From JAGLSB01 sp023135955 (GTDB taxonomy: Bacteria; Bacteroidota; Bacteroidia; Bacteroidales; GCA-2748055), in contig DAOVIO010000026.1 in NCBI GenBank assembly GCA_030673645.1, positions 1 through 32,833 on the forward strand: a stretch of 32,833 nt of DNA, written 5' to 3'. How positions within the stretch are numbered: position 1 is the stretch's first letter; each line of letters opens with the position of its first letter. This document shows positions 1-8,564 of this stretch, one piece after another. The notes below the pieces were generated by a model that saw nothing but the letters and a program-made list of their open reading frames with translations, was not told the origin of the DNA and did no database searches. The position numbers were made by a program, and so were the translations under genes.

Positions 1-123
1 GAAATGATTGTTCTGGCATCTATTTTTGTTAATTTTACCATTGAAGTTTGTGGTTTGGAGAAAATTCTCTTTTCCGAATACGCACTTAAAGAGGGCGTGA
101 TTGCTGAATTACTAAATCTTTAA
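1..123 (+). CDS. C-terminal end of a Ppx/GppA-like exopolyphosphatase (partial)
   Basis: This open frame enters from the left edge and stops with TAA at 121-123, leaving the last 40 residues of a protein. The tail contains SEYALKEGVIAELL, which resembles the end of the Ppx/GppA phosphatase fold, where a 'S-x-x-ALREG' motif precedes the final helix. Those enzymes hydrolyse polyphosphate or pppGpp in the cytoplasm. It ends 9 bases before the next gene's ATG and probably shares a transcript with it. With only 40 residues the family call rests on one motif and could be wrong; what is solid is that a coding frame ends here. Confidence 0.5.
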   Translation, partial: EMIVLASIFVNFTIEVCGLEKILFSEYALKEGVIAELLNL

Positions 124-132
124 AACATTAGG

Positions 133-1299
133 ATGGCGAAAATATTAGTAATCGATGATGAAAGAAGTATCCGAACAACACTGAAGGAGATTCTTGAATA
201 TGAAAAGCATGAAGTAGAACTTGCTTCGAGCGGACAGGAAGGATTGGATTTATTCAGTACAGGAGGATACGATATCATTCTCTGCGATATCAAAATGCCT
301 GAGATGGACGGACTCGAAGTTTTGGAAAAAATCTTCGAACAATCGGCAGAGACACAGGTGATAATGATCTCGGGGCATGGAAACGTAGATACAGCCGTAC
401 AGGCAATTAAAAAGGGTGCTTTCGATTTTATTGAGAAACCTCTCGATTTAAACAGGATGTTGATTACCATCCGCAATGCCACCGATAAAACAACTTTAAT
501 TTCTGAAACAAAAGTTTTAAAGAAAAAAGTGAGCAAGGCCTTCGACATGGTAGGTTCTTCACAGGCAATTGTACAGGTTAAAGAAATAATTGAAAAAGTT
601 GCTCCAACAGAAGCGCGAGTATTAATAACCGGCAGTAACGGAACAGGCAAAGAACTGGTGGCACGATGGCTTCATGAAAAATCAGAACGATCTTCAATGC
701 CATTTATTGAAGTTAATTGTGCTGCAATTCCTTCAGAATTAATTGAAAGTGAGCTATTTGGACATGAAAAGGGAGCTTTTACTTCAGCAATAAAACAAAG
801 AAAAGGGAAATTTGAGCAGGCAGATGGCGGCACACTTTTCCTCGATGAAATTGGCGATATGAGCCTCTCTGCTCAGGCAAAGGTATTGCGCGCCCTTCAG
901 GAAAATAAAATTACCCGTGTTGGCAGCGATAAAGATATCAATGTTAATGTAAGAATAGTAGCTGCTACGAATAAAAACATGAAAGAGGAGATTGATAAAA
1001 ATATCTTCAGAGAAGACCTCTATCATCGTCTGAGTGTAATTCTGATTCACGTTCCATCTTTAATTGAAAGAACAGAAGATATTCCTGAACTGGCAGAACA
1101 CTTTAATAATCTTATCTGTGAAGATTACCGTATGTCCAAAAAGGAAATTACTCCTGATGCCATCAAAGAATTACAGAAAATTGAATGGACAGGTAATATC
1201 CGGGAATTTCGAAATGTTCTCGAAAGGCTTATCATACTCTGCGATAAAAAAATTACCGGGAAAGATGTGATTTCTTTTGCTGCACCAATTTCGAAGTAG
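133..1299 (+). CDS. NtrC-like response regulator with receiver and AAA+ domains, no Fis-type DNA-binding domain
   Basis: The product has 388 residues. Residues 1-115 are a receiver domain with acidic D8/D9, phospho-acceptor D52 in CDIKMPEMDG, and K102. Residues 140-370 are a sigma-54 activator AAA+ domain: Walker A GSNGTGKE at 167-174, the L1 loop motif as GAFTSA at 214-219 (canonical GAFTGA), Walker B GGTLFLDE at 232-239, arginine-finger region FREDLYHRL at 292-300, and sensor II GNIREFRN at 354-361. NtrC proteins are usually about 450-470 residues and end in a Fis-type helix-turn-helix; this one stops about 20 residues after the AAA+ domain. It may act through protein contacts or from solution rather than by binding an enhancer. 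The stop is clean and a structured intergenic region follows, so a recent frameshift is not obvious. The partner kinase is not in the window. Confidence 0.9.
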   Translation: MAKILVIDDERSIRTTLKEILEYEKHEVELASSGQEGLDLFSTGGYDIILCDIKMPEMDGLEVLEKIFEQSAETQVIMISGHGNVDTAVQAIKKGAFDFIEKPLDLNRMLITIRNATDKTTLISETKVLKKKVSKAFDMVGSSQAIVQVKEIIEKVAPTEARVLITGSNGTGKELVARWLHEKSERSSMPFIEVNCAAIPSELIESELFGHEKGAFTSAIKQRKGKFEQADGGTLFLDEIGDMSLSAQAKVLRALQENKITRVGSDKDINVNVRIVAATNKNMKEEIDKNIFREDLYHRLSVILIHVPSLIERTEDIPELAEHFNNLICEDYRMSKKEITPDAIKELQKIEWTGNIREFRNVLERLIILCDKKITGKDVISFAAPISK

Positions 1300-1310
1300 G
1301 TTGTTTCGGA

Positions 1311-1380
1311 TTATTTCGTGTTCGCTCAATAACCGATTTCCTGAGTTGTAGATCATTCGGTTATTGCGAAGTCGAAATAA
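1311..1380. repeat. 70-nt imperfect inverted repeat, able to form a 22-bp stem
   Basis: The arms pair as follows: ttatttcg (1311-1318) with cgaaataa (1373-1380), ttcg (1321-1324) with cgaa (1367-1370), and caataaccga (1327-1336) with tcggttattg (1357-1366). The interruptions are a 2x2 internal loop and a 2-nt bulge, with a 20-nt apical loop. It lies 11 bases after the regulator stop codon. There is no T-run typical of an intrinsic terminator, and the core cgctcaataaccg recurs at 6932-6960, so a dispersed palindromic repeat is more likely than a simple terminator. Confidence 0.75.
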
Positions 1381-1447
1381 CGAAAAACAGAACTCAATTA
1401 ATTCTAAGTTTCTGTGCATGATTCCAAGCTGAAATCTTATTTTTGCT

Positions 1448-3031
1448 ATGGAGATGACAAAATCTACAAGCAAATATTATCCAATATACATCGCAATAAT
1501 CCTTTTACTGCTAATCCCTGCCTTATTTATTAATCTGGGTCTACTTCCTCTTATTGCAGATGAAGCCACAAGGGCACTGGTTTCTCTGGAGATGGAGCTT
1601 TCCGGAAATCTCATCACTCCTACCATAAATGGAGAATATTATTTTAATAAACCTCCACTCTATAATTGGATCCTACTGAGCTTTTTTCAATTAAGTGGAA
1701 ATCACTCGGAATGGATCATTAGATTGCCGGCTCTGATTTCATTGCTTCTTTTTGGTCTTATAATCTATCTTTCTATTGTAAAATATACTGACAAACGTGT
1801 AGCATTTATTAGTGCTCTTGCTTTTATAACCAGTGGAAGAATACTTTTTTATGATTCTATGCTAGGACTCATCGATCTGAGTTTTTCTTTATTGATCTTC
1901 CTGAATTTCATCCTTATATACCACTTTGCAAAAAAGGGAAATTACTGGATTTTATTTATGCTTTCCTATCTAGTTGTTTCTGTTACTTTTCTGATGAAAG
2001 GTTTACCGGCAATTGTATTTCAGTTTATCACAATAATCACGGCATTAGTATTTTTCAAAGACTGGAAAAAACTTTTTAGAATCCCTCATTTCATCGGAAT
2101 AGCAATATTTTTAATCATAGTAGGTGGATATTATTTATTGCTATGGAAAGAAAATCCTGATAGTAATTATTTTCAAACTTTACTTACTGAATCTACTAAA
2201 AGAACATTTATGGAATATGGCTGGTGGAAAACTTTTACACATCTCTTTACTTTTCCTCCGGAACAATTTTATCATCTTCTCCCCTGGTCATTGTTGCTGA
2301 TTTTTCTTTTTAAAAAGGACTTTTATAAGAAAATAAAGGAAAATCATTTTCTTAACTTCCTGGCAATAGTGTTTCTCGTCAATATTCCTGTATACTGGAT
2401 TTCTGTTGAATCCTATCCAAGGTATCTGTTTATGTTATACCCAATATTACTGATTCTGTTGATTAACCATTATTATTCATTAAAAAATACAGATAAACTC
2501 ATGAAGCTTTTTTGGCCGGGTGTAATTATCTTGTTTGTCATTTCACTTCTGGTCGGTTCATGGTTTTTTTTCAATCACGATTTTAATACTCAAAATAAAT
2601 CTACACTAATTTTCTATATTGTATTAGCATTAAGTTTATTAGGTATGTTTATCCTTTGGAAACAAAGTGATTTTCGTTTGGAAATACTAATCATCCTTTT
2701 ACTTATTATTAGGATTAGTTTTAATCTGGTAATTCTTCCTGAGAGGGAAAGTAAAAGTGATACCTGCATACAAAAAAATCAAGCTATCGAAATATCTAAA
2801 ATAACAGCCAATAGTGAAGTTCTTCTACACTATAATACTCCAATAAGTGTTGAAACCGTTTATTATATCAGTAGTGAACGTATGGATATTCTTGAAAAGA
2901 CTAATAATGAAAAAGAAGGAGATTATTATATATTTGACGCCCGCGATCCTATTCGTGAAAAAGAAAGGATAATATATTCCTTCGAGACTAGATGGAATAA
3001 CAAGAAGCTTAGATTGTCGGAATTTGAGTAA
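1448..3031 (+). CDS. ArnT/GT39-like membrane glycosyltransferase
   Basis: This is a 527-residue polytopic protein of the GT-C fold. The first membrane helix (about residues 10-33) is followed by the acidic loop IADEATRALVSLEME, with D38/E39 where GT-C enzymes place their catalytic and metal-binding acids. FNKPPLYNW at about 66-74 matches the 'KPPLYxW' signature of ArnT and related undecaprenyl-phosphate-sugar transferases. About ten more hydrophobic segments follow, then a short soluble tail after about residue 440. Such enzymes move a sugar from a polyprenyl phosphate carrier onto a lipid or protein on the outer face of the inner membrane. Acceptor and sugar cannot be read from the sequence; lipid A modification is only one possibility. 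The gene is convergent with the GT-C-like gene that ends at 3044, with 12 bases between the stops. Confidence 0.8.
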   Translation: MEMTKSTSKYYPIYIAIILLLLIPALFINLGLLPLIADEATRALVSLEMELSGNLITPTINGEYYFNKPPLYNWILLSFFQLSGNHSEWIIRLPALISLLLFGLIIYLSIVKYTDKRVAFISALAFITSGRILFYDSMLGLIDLSFSLLIFLNFILIYHFAKKGNYWILFMLSYLVVSVTFLMKGLPAIVFQFITIITALVFFKDWKKLFRIPHFIGIAIFLIIVGGYYLLLWKENPDSNYFQTLLTESTKRTFMEYGWWKTFTHLFTFPPEQFYHLLPWSLLLIFLFKKDFYKKIKENHFLNFLAIVFLVNIPVYWISVESYPRYLFMLYPILLILLINHYYSLKNTDKLMKLFWPGVIILFVISLLVGSWFFFNHDFNTQNKSTLIFYIVLALSLLGMFILWKQSDFRLEILIILLLIIRISFNLVILPERESKSDTCIQKNQAIEISKITANSEVLLHYNTPISVETVYYISSERMDILEKTNNEKEGDYYIFDARDPIREKERIIYSFETRWNNKKLRLSEFE

Positions 3032-3043
3032 GCTTTAATAGTT

Positions 3044-5323
3044 CTAGAATTCTATTGGGAAATTATTAAACAAAGAAATTCCTTCATTAGCTTCAATATA
3101 AACATTTGATGTTACTGGTTGTACAAGTAGGTCATCAATGCTAATATAATTTCCTTTTACCTCTAGCTCATAATCAAACTCATTTGACAGGAAAATTGTC
3201 TCATCAATCCTTACCCAGTTTCCGTAAATATTATGTTCCTCTCTGTTATTCCATTTTCTTCTTTCGAGCTGTTTCCCATCTTTATCCCGCTTATAAAAAA
3301 TCACCTCAGGCATATTATCAGTTCTTGTGTCGACAAAAAGCCAAAAAGAAACATCAAAATCACCTTCAGGCAGATTGTTTATTTCATCTTCTGATAATAA
3401 AATATGATTTCCCTTCTTTTGATAAAAAGCTCCGCCTCCATTAAATATAGCAGGAGAATTTGTCAGATTATTAAAATCCTTATGAATAATCAGATTTATC
3501 AAAGTATCACTGTTTATTCCATCACCCATCCCCATTTCTTTAATTTTGTTTATTGCAGTTTCTTTCCATTGCATATAACTATCTTCAAAGGTCTTAAGAT
3601 CAAATTCTGATAAAGTAATGTTCTGATATGTAAGGAGTTGTTTTGAATTATTAAACATCCACTCCTCTTGCTGAGTAAACTCTTCATTGGTTCGTAATAG
3701 AAGAATTGGTTTCTCGTTCATATCATCCAACCTACTCTTAATAATGGCAGGATCACCAAGCATTTGTATGCTCGAAAGGGCATGAGTGAATGAAAGGCGG
3801 GGCGAAAAACTCTGAATCAGCGGTAAGCCCGTATGATAAGAACATTTCATTGCCTGCGAAAAGGCATTCATTCCTTTAGTGAATAATAGTTTATCTCCGC
3901 ATGTATTAGCATAAGGAAGAAAGAATATTGCCTGATAATCATCCGGATTTAATTCTGCATCATCCAGCATTCTTAGATATTCCACTGAAGATGATTCAAG
4001 GAGCTCATTTTTATTTAGAAGACCTCTGGTCGATCTTTTAATATTTACACCGGCATCAATGGACCAATATCCCAAAAAGAATATCATCAGAATTAAAGCA
4101 CTTATTTTTTTCTTCTCAATGAGTAATCTCTTGAAATGCAAATACACAAAATGGGCAGTATACACTGTGAAAATGTAGTAGAAAATCCAGCTAAAGCGAC
4201 CCAGGGCCCGGAACTGTTTTAATTGAGGAATCCAGTCTTTAAGAAAACCGAATCCGTACTTAAAAGGAAAACACATCGAGAAAAGCAGAACGATTACAGA
4301 GGCTGCAAGAAAGACATTCAATTTCTTATTAGGAAAGAATTTGGTCCAGACTAACTTTTCTTTTGTAAAAAGTGAATATAATCCTGTTAATACAATGCTA
4401 ATTGCGAGAATTGTTGAAGGCAAACCTACATACGCCCTACCCTCCCACTGATAATTCATAATAACCGGATCGCCCAATATATTTCTTAATGGTGAAAAAT
4501 ATGGAAGAAAAATGCTGAAAATATTTGAGTGGAAAATAAAAAATCCCCAAGGATTATCAGGCCTGTCATCTACCCAATCAGTTACAGAAACAAGACCTTT
4601 AACAATAATTATTGGCGCAATTGCAATTAAGAAAAGATATAATGCTTGCAATTTATACTCATGTAAATTCTTCCTGTTAATCCAGATTTCTACAAATAAA
4701 ACAGCTAATAAAAGGATAGTATAAAATACAGCATAATATGCACTTGTAAATCCACCAATTAATCCCGAGGTAATAAGCAACCCAGCCCATAACAATGGTT
4801 TCTTGTCCTCTTTATAACGAATTAAGAAATACCAGAACATAGGTAGGAAAAAGGCATAAACCATTTCAAAATGCCCATGAATTCGATCAAATTGGGGCGT
4901 TAAATATAAAATTATAAGAGCAACTATAAATGAGTACCAAACTGGAAGCGCAAATCTTCGCAGTATTAGAAACAAAAACGGCAATGCCAGAATAAGAGAA
5001 AATATCATACTTAGGTTAAGAATTCCCGGACCGTAATTTGAGATATTAATGATATTATTATCAATGAACTTTAGAATATTTACATATAATGGATGCGAGT
5101 TGATATATTGGAGGTGATCACCATAAGGATAATTTATACCATCGTGTTTCAAGCCACTGTCGTAATTTAAGTAATAAGAAAAATTAAAATAGCTTTTAAC
5201 AGCATCACCATCCAGAGAGAAAAGATAAGAATTAGGGTTTTTTAAAATCGGATTAAAGAGCACAATACTAATAATCATTCCAACCACTAAAAGTGCTAAT
5301 ATTCCGATCAGATTTTTCTTCAT
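3044..5323 (-). CDS. Large GT-C-like polytopic membrane protein with soluble C-terminal domain
   Basis: The 759-residue product has a signal-anchor helix (residues 4-25), then SLDGDAVKSYFNF with D38/D40 in the first periplasmic loop, where GT-C glycosyltransferases keep their acidic pair. NYPYGDH follows at about 64-70, similar to a motif in large bacterial GT-C and YfhO-like proteins. Roughly eleven hydrophobic segments extend to about residue 435. The remaining 320 residues are hydrophilic, and the last 130 or so look beta-rich, like a carbohydrate-binding or jelly-roll domain. It lies 40 bases downstream of the MBOAT gene on the same strand and is probably the last gene of that operon. I infer a surface polysaccharide or lipid glycosylation role; no exact family is recognised and the enzymatic activity is unproven. 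Confidence 0.6.
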   Translation of the reverse strand: MKKNLIGILALLVVGMIISIVLFNPILKNPNSYLFSLDGDAVKSYFNFSYYLNYDSGLKHDGINYPYGDHLQYINSHPLYVNILKFIDNNIINISNYGPGILNLSMIFSLILALPFLFLILRRFALPVWYSFIVALIILYLTPQFDRIHGHFEMVYAFFLPMFWYFLIRYKEDKKPLLWAGLLITSGLIGGFTSAYYAVFYTILLLAVLFVEIWINRKNLHEYKLQALYLFLIAIAPIIIVKGLVSVTDWVDDRPDNPWGFFIFHSNIFSIFLPYFSPLRNILGDPVIMNYQWEGRAYVGLPSTILAISIVLTGLYSLFTKEKLVWTKFFPNKKLNVFLAASVIVLLFSMCFPFKYGFGFLKDWIPQLKQFRALGRFSWIFYYIFTVYTAHFVYLHFKRLLIEKKKISALILMIFFLGYWSIDAGVNIKRSTRGLLNKNELLESSSVEYLRMLDDAELNPDDYQAIFFLPYANTCGDKLLFTKGMNAFSQAMKCSYHTGLPLIQSFSPRLSFTHALSSIQMLGDPAIIKSRLDDMNEKPILLLRTNEEFTQQEEWMFNNSKQLLTYQNITLSEFDLKTFEDSYMQWKETAINKIKEMGMGDGINSDTLINLIIHKDFNNLTNSPAIFNGGGAFYQKKGNHILLSEDEINNLPEGDFDVSFWLFVDTRTDNMPEVIFYKRDKDGKQLERRKWNNREEHNIYGNWVRIDETIFLSNEFDYELEVKGNYISIDDLLVQPVTSNVYIEANEGISLFNNFPIEF

Positions 5324-5363
5324 TTAAATTATTTTTATGTTTGAAACGCTAAAATTAAGAAAT

Positions 5364-6878
5364 CTAAAACTGAAAATAGATAAATGGGACAATATCTGCA
5401 CTCCACGACTGATATATCACGAATATTATTATCAAAGTTACAATTAACTTGACCCAAATGGGAGCATTAATAAACCAATTCCGGTAGCTGTTTTTAAATC
5501 CTGATGGCAGCCAATGAACCACATATCCTAATAGCATTATAAGGAAAACCTTATAGTATGAGAAAATCACTTCAGGGGCCAGACTCAAATCGAGGCTATT
5601 CCATACCTGACTAAGAAATTGATTTGCTTGCTGAATAGACTCCGATCTGAACCAGATACGCGTAAAAGTGATAAAATTAAATGTAAGGAAGACTTTCCAA
5701 AGGTGAGTAAGCCAGTGTGTGCTATTCTCATAAGGACTAATTCTCTTCCAATACTTATAAACCAATAAACCAAGGCCATTTATTCCACCCCAAATAACGA
5801 ATTCCCAACTTGCGCCATGCCATAATCCGCCTAAAAGCATGGTAAGCATAAGATTTACATTGGTACGGAACTGTCCTTTTTTATTACCTCCCAGAGGAAT
5901 ATACAAATAATCTTTCAACCATGAAGAAAGGGATATATGCCATCTTTTCCAGAAATTCCCCACACTGTCAGCTTTGTAAGGTGAATTGAAATTCTTAGGA
6001 AGCCGGAATCCGAGAAATAAAGCAATCCCAATGGCAATGTCTGTGTATCCTGAAAAATCGCAATACACCTGTAAGGAGTATGCATAAAGCGCAGAAATAT
6101 TTTCAAATCCTGAATATGACAAAGGATTAGCAAAGATCCGATCTATAAAATTTACAGCAAGATAATCACCAATGAACATTTTCTTCACCAGACCATTCAA
6201 TATTAGAAACAGTGCATATCCGAACTCTTCATAACTCAAATTATAACGTTTGTACAATTGAGGAACAAATTCTGAGGCTCTTACTATCGGGCCTGCCACC
6301 AGCTGAGGGAAGAAGGATACATAAAAGCCAAAATCAATGATGTTCCTAACAGGCTTAACCTTTTCGCGATAAATATCGAGAGCATAGGATATAGTCTGAA
6401 AAGTAAAAAAGGAGATTCCTACCGGTAGCCCTATTACAGCCACATCAAATTTTGATCCTGTAATTGAATTTGACATTGCTGCCAGGAAATTAAACACTTC
6501 AAAATCGGTTCTAAACCAATTATTTATTGTCTCCGTAACGAAATATGAATACTTAAAATAAGATAGCAATCCAAGATTAACTATAATACTTCCGGCAACG
6601 AATAATTTTTTAACCAACTTCTTTTTGGCTCTATAATTCCCTAATCCTAAGAAATATCCAACAATTGTTGAGAAAATAAGTAGAAGAAAAAATAATCCGC
6701 TGGTCTTCCAATAAAAAAACAGACTTGCAAAAAATAAGAAACCGTTTCGGGCTGCTTTTGCCGGATAAATAATAGAGTATATTGATAGTATAATTCCAAA
6801 GAAAATCCAGAAATACATCTGCGTAAACAACAGTGGCTTTTCCGGATTAAAAATGAATATGTCGTAAAGATTATTCAA
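5364..6878 (-). CDS. MBOAT family O-acyltransferase (AlgI/DltB/PatA-like)
   Basis: This 504-residue polytopic membrane protein carries the MBOAT core. VAGPIVRASEFVPQL near residue 195 is the 'GPI.R..EF' element. DFSGYTDIAIGIALFLG and NFWKRWHISLSSWLKDYL hold conserved aromatic and charged residues of the reaction tunnel. GGLWHGASWEFVIWG contains the catalytic histidine H354. These enzymes pass acyl (usually acetyl) groups across the membrane to an extracytoplasmic polymer, normally with an SGNH partner, and such a gene lies just upstream. The frame can only start at TTG (6876-6878), because an in-frame stop lies three codons upstream and the next ATG (residue 21) would remove the conserved NPEKPLLFTQ segment. 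The likely target is an exopolysaccharide or peptidoglycan; the sequence does not decide between them. Confidence 0.92.
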   Translation of the reverse strand: MNNLYDIFIFNPEKPLLFTQMYFWIFFGIILSIYSIIYPAKAARNGFLFFASLFFYWKTSGLFFLLLIFSTIVGYFLGLGNYRAKKKLVKKLFVAGSIIVNLGLLSYFKYSYFVTETINNWFRTDFEVFNFLAAMSNSITGSKFDVAVIGLPVGISFFTFQTISYALDIYREKVKPVRNIIDFGFYVSFFPQLVAGPIVRASEFVPQLYKRYNLSYEEFGYALFLILNGLVKKMFIGDYLAVNFIDRIFANPLSYSGFENISALYAYSLQVYCDFSGYTDIAIGIALFLGFRLPKNFNSPYKADSVGNFWKRWHISLSSWLKDYLYIPLGGNKKGQFRTNVNLMLTMLLGGLWHGASWEFVIWGGINGLGLLVYKYWKRISPYENSTHWLTHLWKVFLTFNFITFTRIWFRSESIQQANQFLSQVWNSLDLSLAPEVIFSYYKVFLIMLLGYVVHWLPSGFKNSYRNWFINAPIWVKLIVTLIIIFVIYQSWSADIVPFIYFQF

Positions 6879-6908
6879 GAAATATTAATTATTTAATTTA
6901 TATAATCG

Positions 6909-6960
6909 CTTATTTCGGCTTATTTCGGCTACGCTCAATAACCGAAAACGCTCAATAACC
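6909..6960. repeat. Degenerate copies of the cgctcaataaccg repeat
   Basis: The 10-mer cttatttcgg is tandemly repeated here. It is followed by cgctcaataaccg twice, 17 bases apart (6932-6944 and 6949-6961). The same core forms the left arm of the large inverted repeat at 1311-1380. A short stem tttcgg/ccgaaa can form around the first copy. It lies between the MBOAT and SGNH genes and contains no open frame. Confidence 0.65.
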
Positions 6961-6971
6961 GCTCTACTGTA

Positions 6972-7042
6972 GTACAGACGCATAATTATGCGTCTCAACA
7001 TTATCATATTAGCTGTACAGACGCACAATCGTGCGTCTCAAC
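6972..7042. repeat. Two tandem copies of an agacgc palindromic repeat
   Basis: The first copy has a perfect 20-bp palindrome at 6976-6995 (agacgcataa and its reverse complement). The second, at 7019-7038, has 8-bp arms agacgcac/gtgcgtct around aatc. Both are preceded by gtac and followed by caaca, so the repeated unit is about 28 bp with a 43-bp period (6972-6999 and 7015-7042). Short palindromes of this gacgc/gcgtc type are scattered through many Bacteroidetes and cyanobacterial intergenic regions. The second copy ends 6 bases before the stop codon of the SGNH gene. Confidence 0.8.
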
Positions 7043-7048
7043 ACCACA

Positions 7049-8509
7049 CTATCTCCCCTCCAAAACCCACAAATTATACTCATAAATCAAAGCATTATAC
7101 ATCATCTCGGCCATTATTTTTGCACCTTTTGAATTTAAGTGAACGAAATCGGAGATTGCAAGCGGAGGCTCAGCAAAAACCCAGGAAGGCATGGAATTAT
7201 TTCCTCCCATTGCTTCATACATATCCCAAAAAGCACAACCCGAATCAATACTCGCATTCCGAATTGCATTTCTCACTTTTTCAAGGCTGGGATAAGTTAT
7301 ATATTGGCCCTTTTCGCGAATTGACATATCTGATGGTCCAACAACAAGAATTGCAATATCGGGACACATTGATTTTATCACTTTCAGTTCACGCTTAAAA
7401 ATATTTTCATAATGCTTAAAATTTTTCATGTATGGAACCACATTTCCTCCAAATTGGAGAATAATCATCCCCACATTCATATCCTCATACATTTGTCTTA
7501 GCTGCATTGTATCTATCTTGCTAAAAACAAGTCCGGCACTCCCCCTCAACGGAATATTATCCATTGCCACACCCCAAGAATTATCCAGACTTATGCCATA
7601 TATCTCGGGTCGAGCTTTTCCTTCAAATTCAATGCTGAACTTTTTAGGGGTCTGAACAAAATTCCAGCTTATTTTATTATACTTTATTGATTCTTCGAAT
7701 CCCAGTTTATCTATTAGTGAATCCTCCTCAAATGCCTTTATTGATAGATATCCGGTATCTGGCTTTGATAGATATACTGAAATTGTGTTATATATCCGAG
7801 CAGTACTATAAGCAATTGTTGAAGGTCTAAACTCAAGAGCAGGAAGGCTTTTAACATCAATTTCTAATGGGTCATAGCTGCAGTATGAAATTAGTGCTCC
7901 GTAGCGATTATGACCTATGGTTGTATCTATTTTCCTAAAACCTGTATAGCGTTTCCACTGACCTATAGATTCCTGTCTGATCGACATTTTTCCACTATAC
8001 AATGGAACAGGTGGAATTAGTCCCGGTCCGGATCCACCAAAACGCTTTTGTAGATTATTTCGAATAAAACCAGTCATTCGATCTGTTTCAATTTGAGAAT
8101 CACCATAATGTAGTATTCTCATCAATTCCTTTTTGCTCCTGAGGCTTTCAAGATTCGAAAAGAATTGATTAAAATTCCTTTTATCATTTGCAGGAAATTC
8201 AATAAGATGAGTAATTCTTTTCAAACTATCTGCATCTGCTCTAAGTGTATCGATAGCAACGAGTTCTGTTAAGTCAGAAATAATCGTTAGTGTATCAATT
8301 TCTAACTCTTCTTCCACACCAGAATTCCCGATAATTTCAGAAATGTCAGCGTATGCAGCCGAATCAGATTTAATAAGCTGATCAAAAGTCAGAAACTTTA
8401 GGCTCAACTCATCTGAAATCTTAACTCCATCTTCGGGAAAAACCAGGGATAAGGTGAATAAAGCAATAACCGTAGTGATAAAAAATACTAGTATTTGGTA
8501 AGGTTTCAT
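7049..8509 (-). CDS. Membrane-anchored SGNH/GDSL-type esterase, probable MBOAT partner
   Basis: The 486-residue protein starts with one membrane anchor (residues 5-24). A low-complexity acidic linker leads to a catalytic domain from about residue 128. Block I is RILHYGDSQIETDRM with nucleophile S138, block III is LQFGGNV, and block V is DFVHLNSKG with D454 and H457, giving the full Ser-Asp-His set of the SGNH fold. A segment between blocks I and III (about 230-320) looks like the beta-sandwich insertion seen in peptidoglycan or alginate O-acetylation esterases. It is encoded 170 bases upstream of the MBOAT gene on the same strand. The pair resembles PatA/PatB or AlgI/AlgJ-X systems, where the MBOAT exports the acyl group and the SGNH protein transfers or removes it. 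The target polymer is inferred only. Confidence 0.85.
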   Translation of the reverse strand: MKPYQILVFFITTVIALFTLSLVFPEDGVKISDELSLKFLTFDQLIKSDSAAYADISEIIGNSGVEEELEIDTLTIISDLTELVAIDTLRADADSLKRITHLIEFPANDKRNFNQFFSNLESLRSKKELMRILHYGDSQIETDRMTGFIRNNLQKRFGGSGPGLIPPVPLYSGKMSIRQESIGQWKRYTGFRKIDTTIGHNRYGALISYCSYDPLEIDVKSLPALEFRPSTIAYSTARIYNTISVYLSKPDTGYLSIKAFEEDSLIDKLGFEESIKYNKISWNFVQTPKKFSIEFEGKARPEIYGISLDNSWGVAMDNIPLRGSAGLVFSKIDTMQLRQMYEDMNVGMIILQFGGNVVPYMKNFKHYENIFKRELKVIKSMCPDIAILVVGPSDMSIREKGQYITYPSLEKVRNAIRNASIDSGCAFWDMYEAMGGNNSMPSWVFAEPPLAISDFVHLNSKGAKIMAEMMYNALIYEYNLWVLEGR

Positions 8510-8564
8510 TTTTCCGGCTACTACATTGTATTAATAGCGGAAGATAATATAAAAAAATTAATTG

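Noticed and set aside
3032..3060. Palindrome tagaattcta between convergent glycosyltransferase genes as a terminator
   Set aside because: It is AT-rich, short and lacks a T-run; too weak to call.
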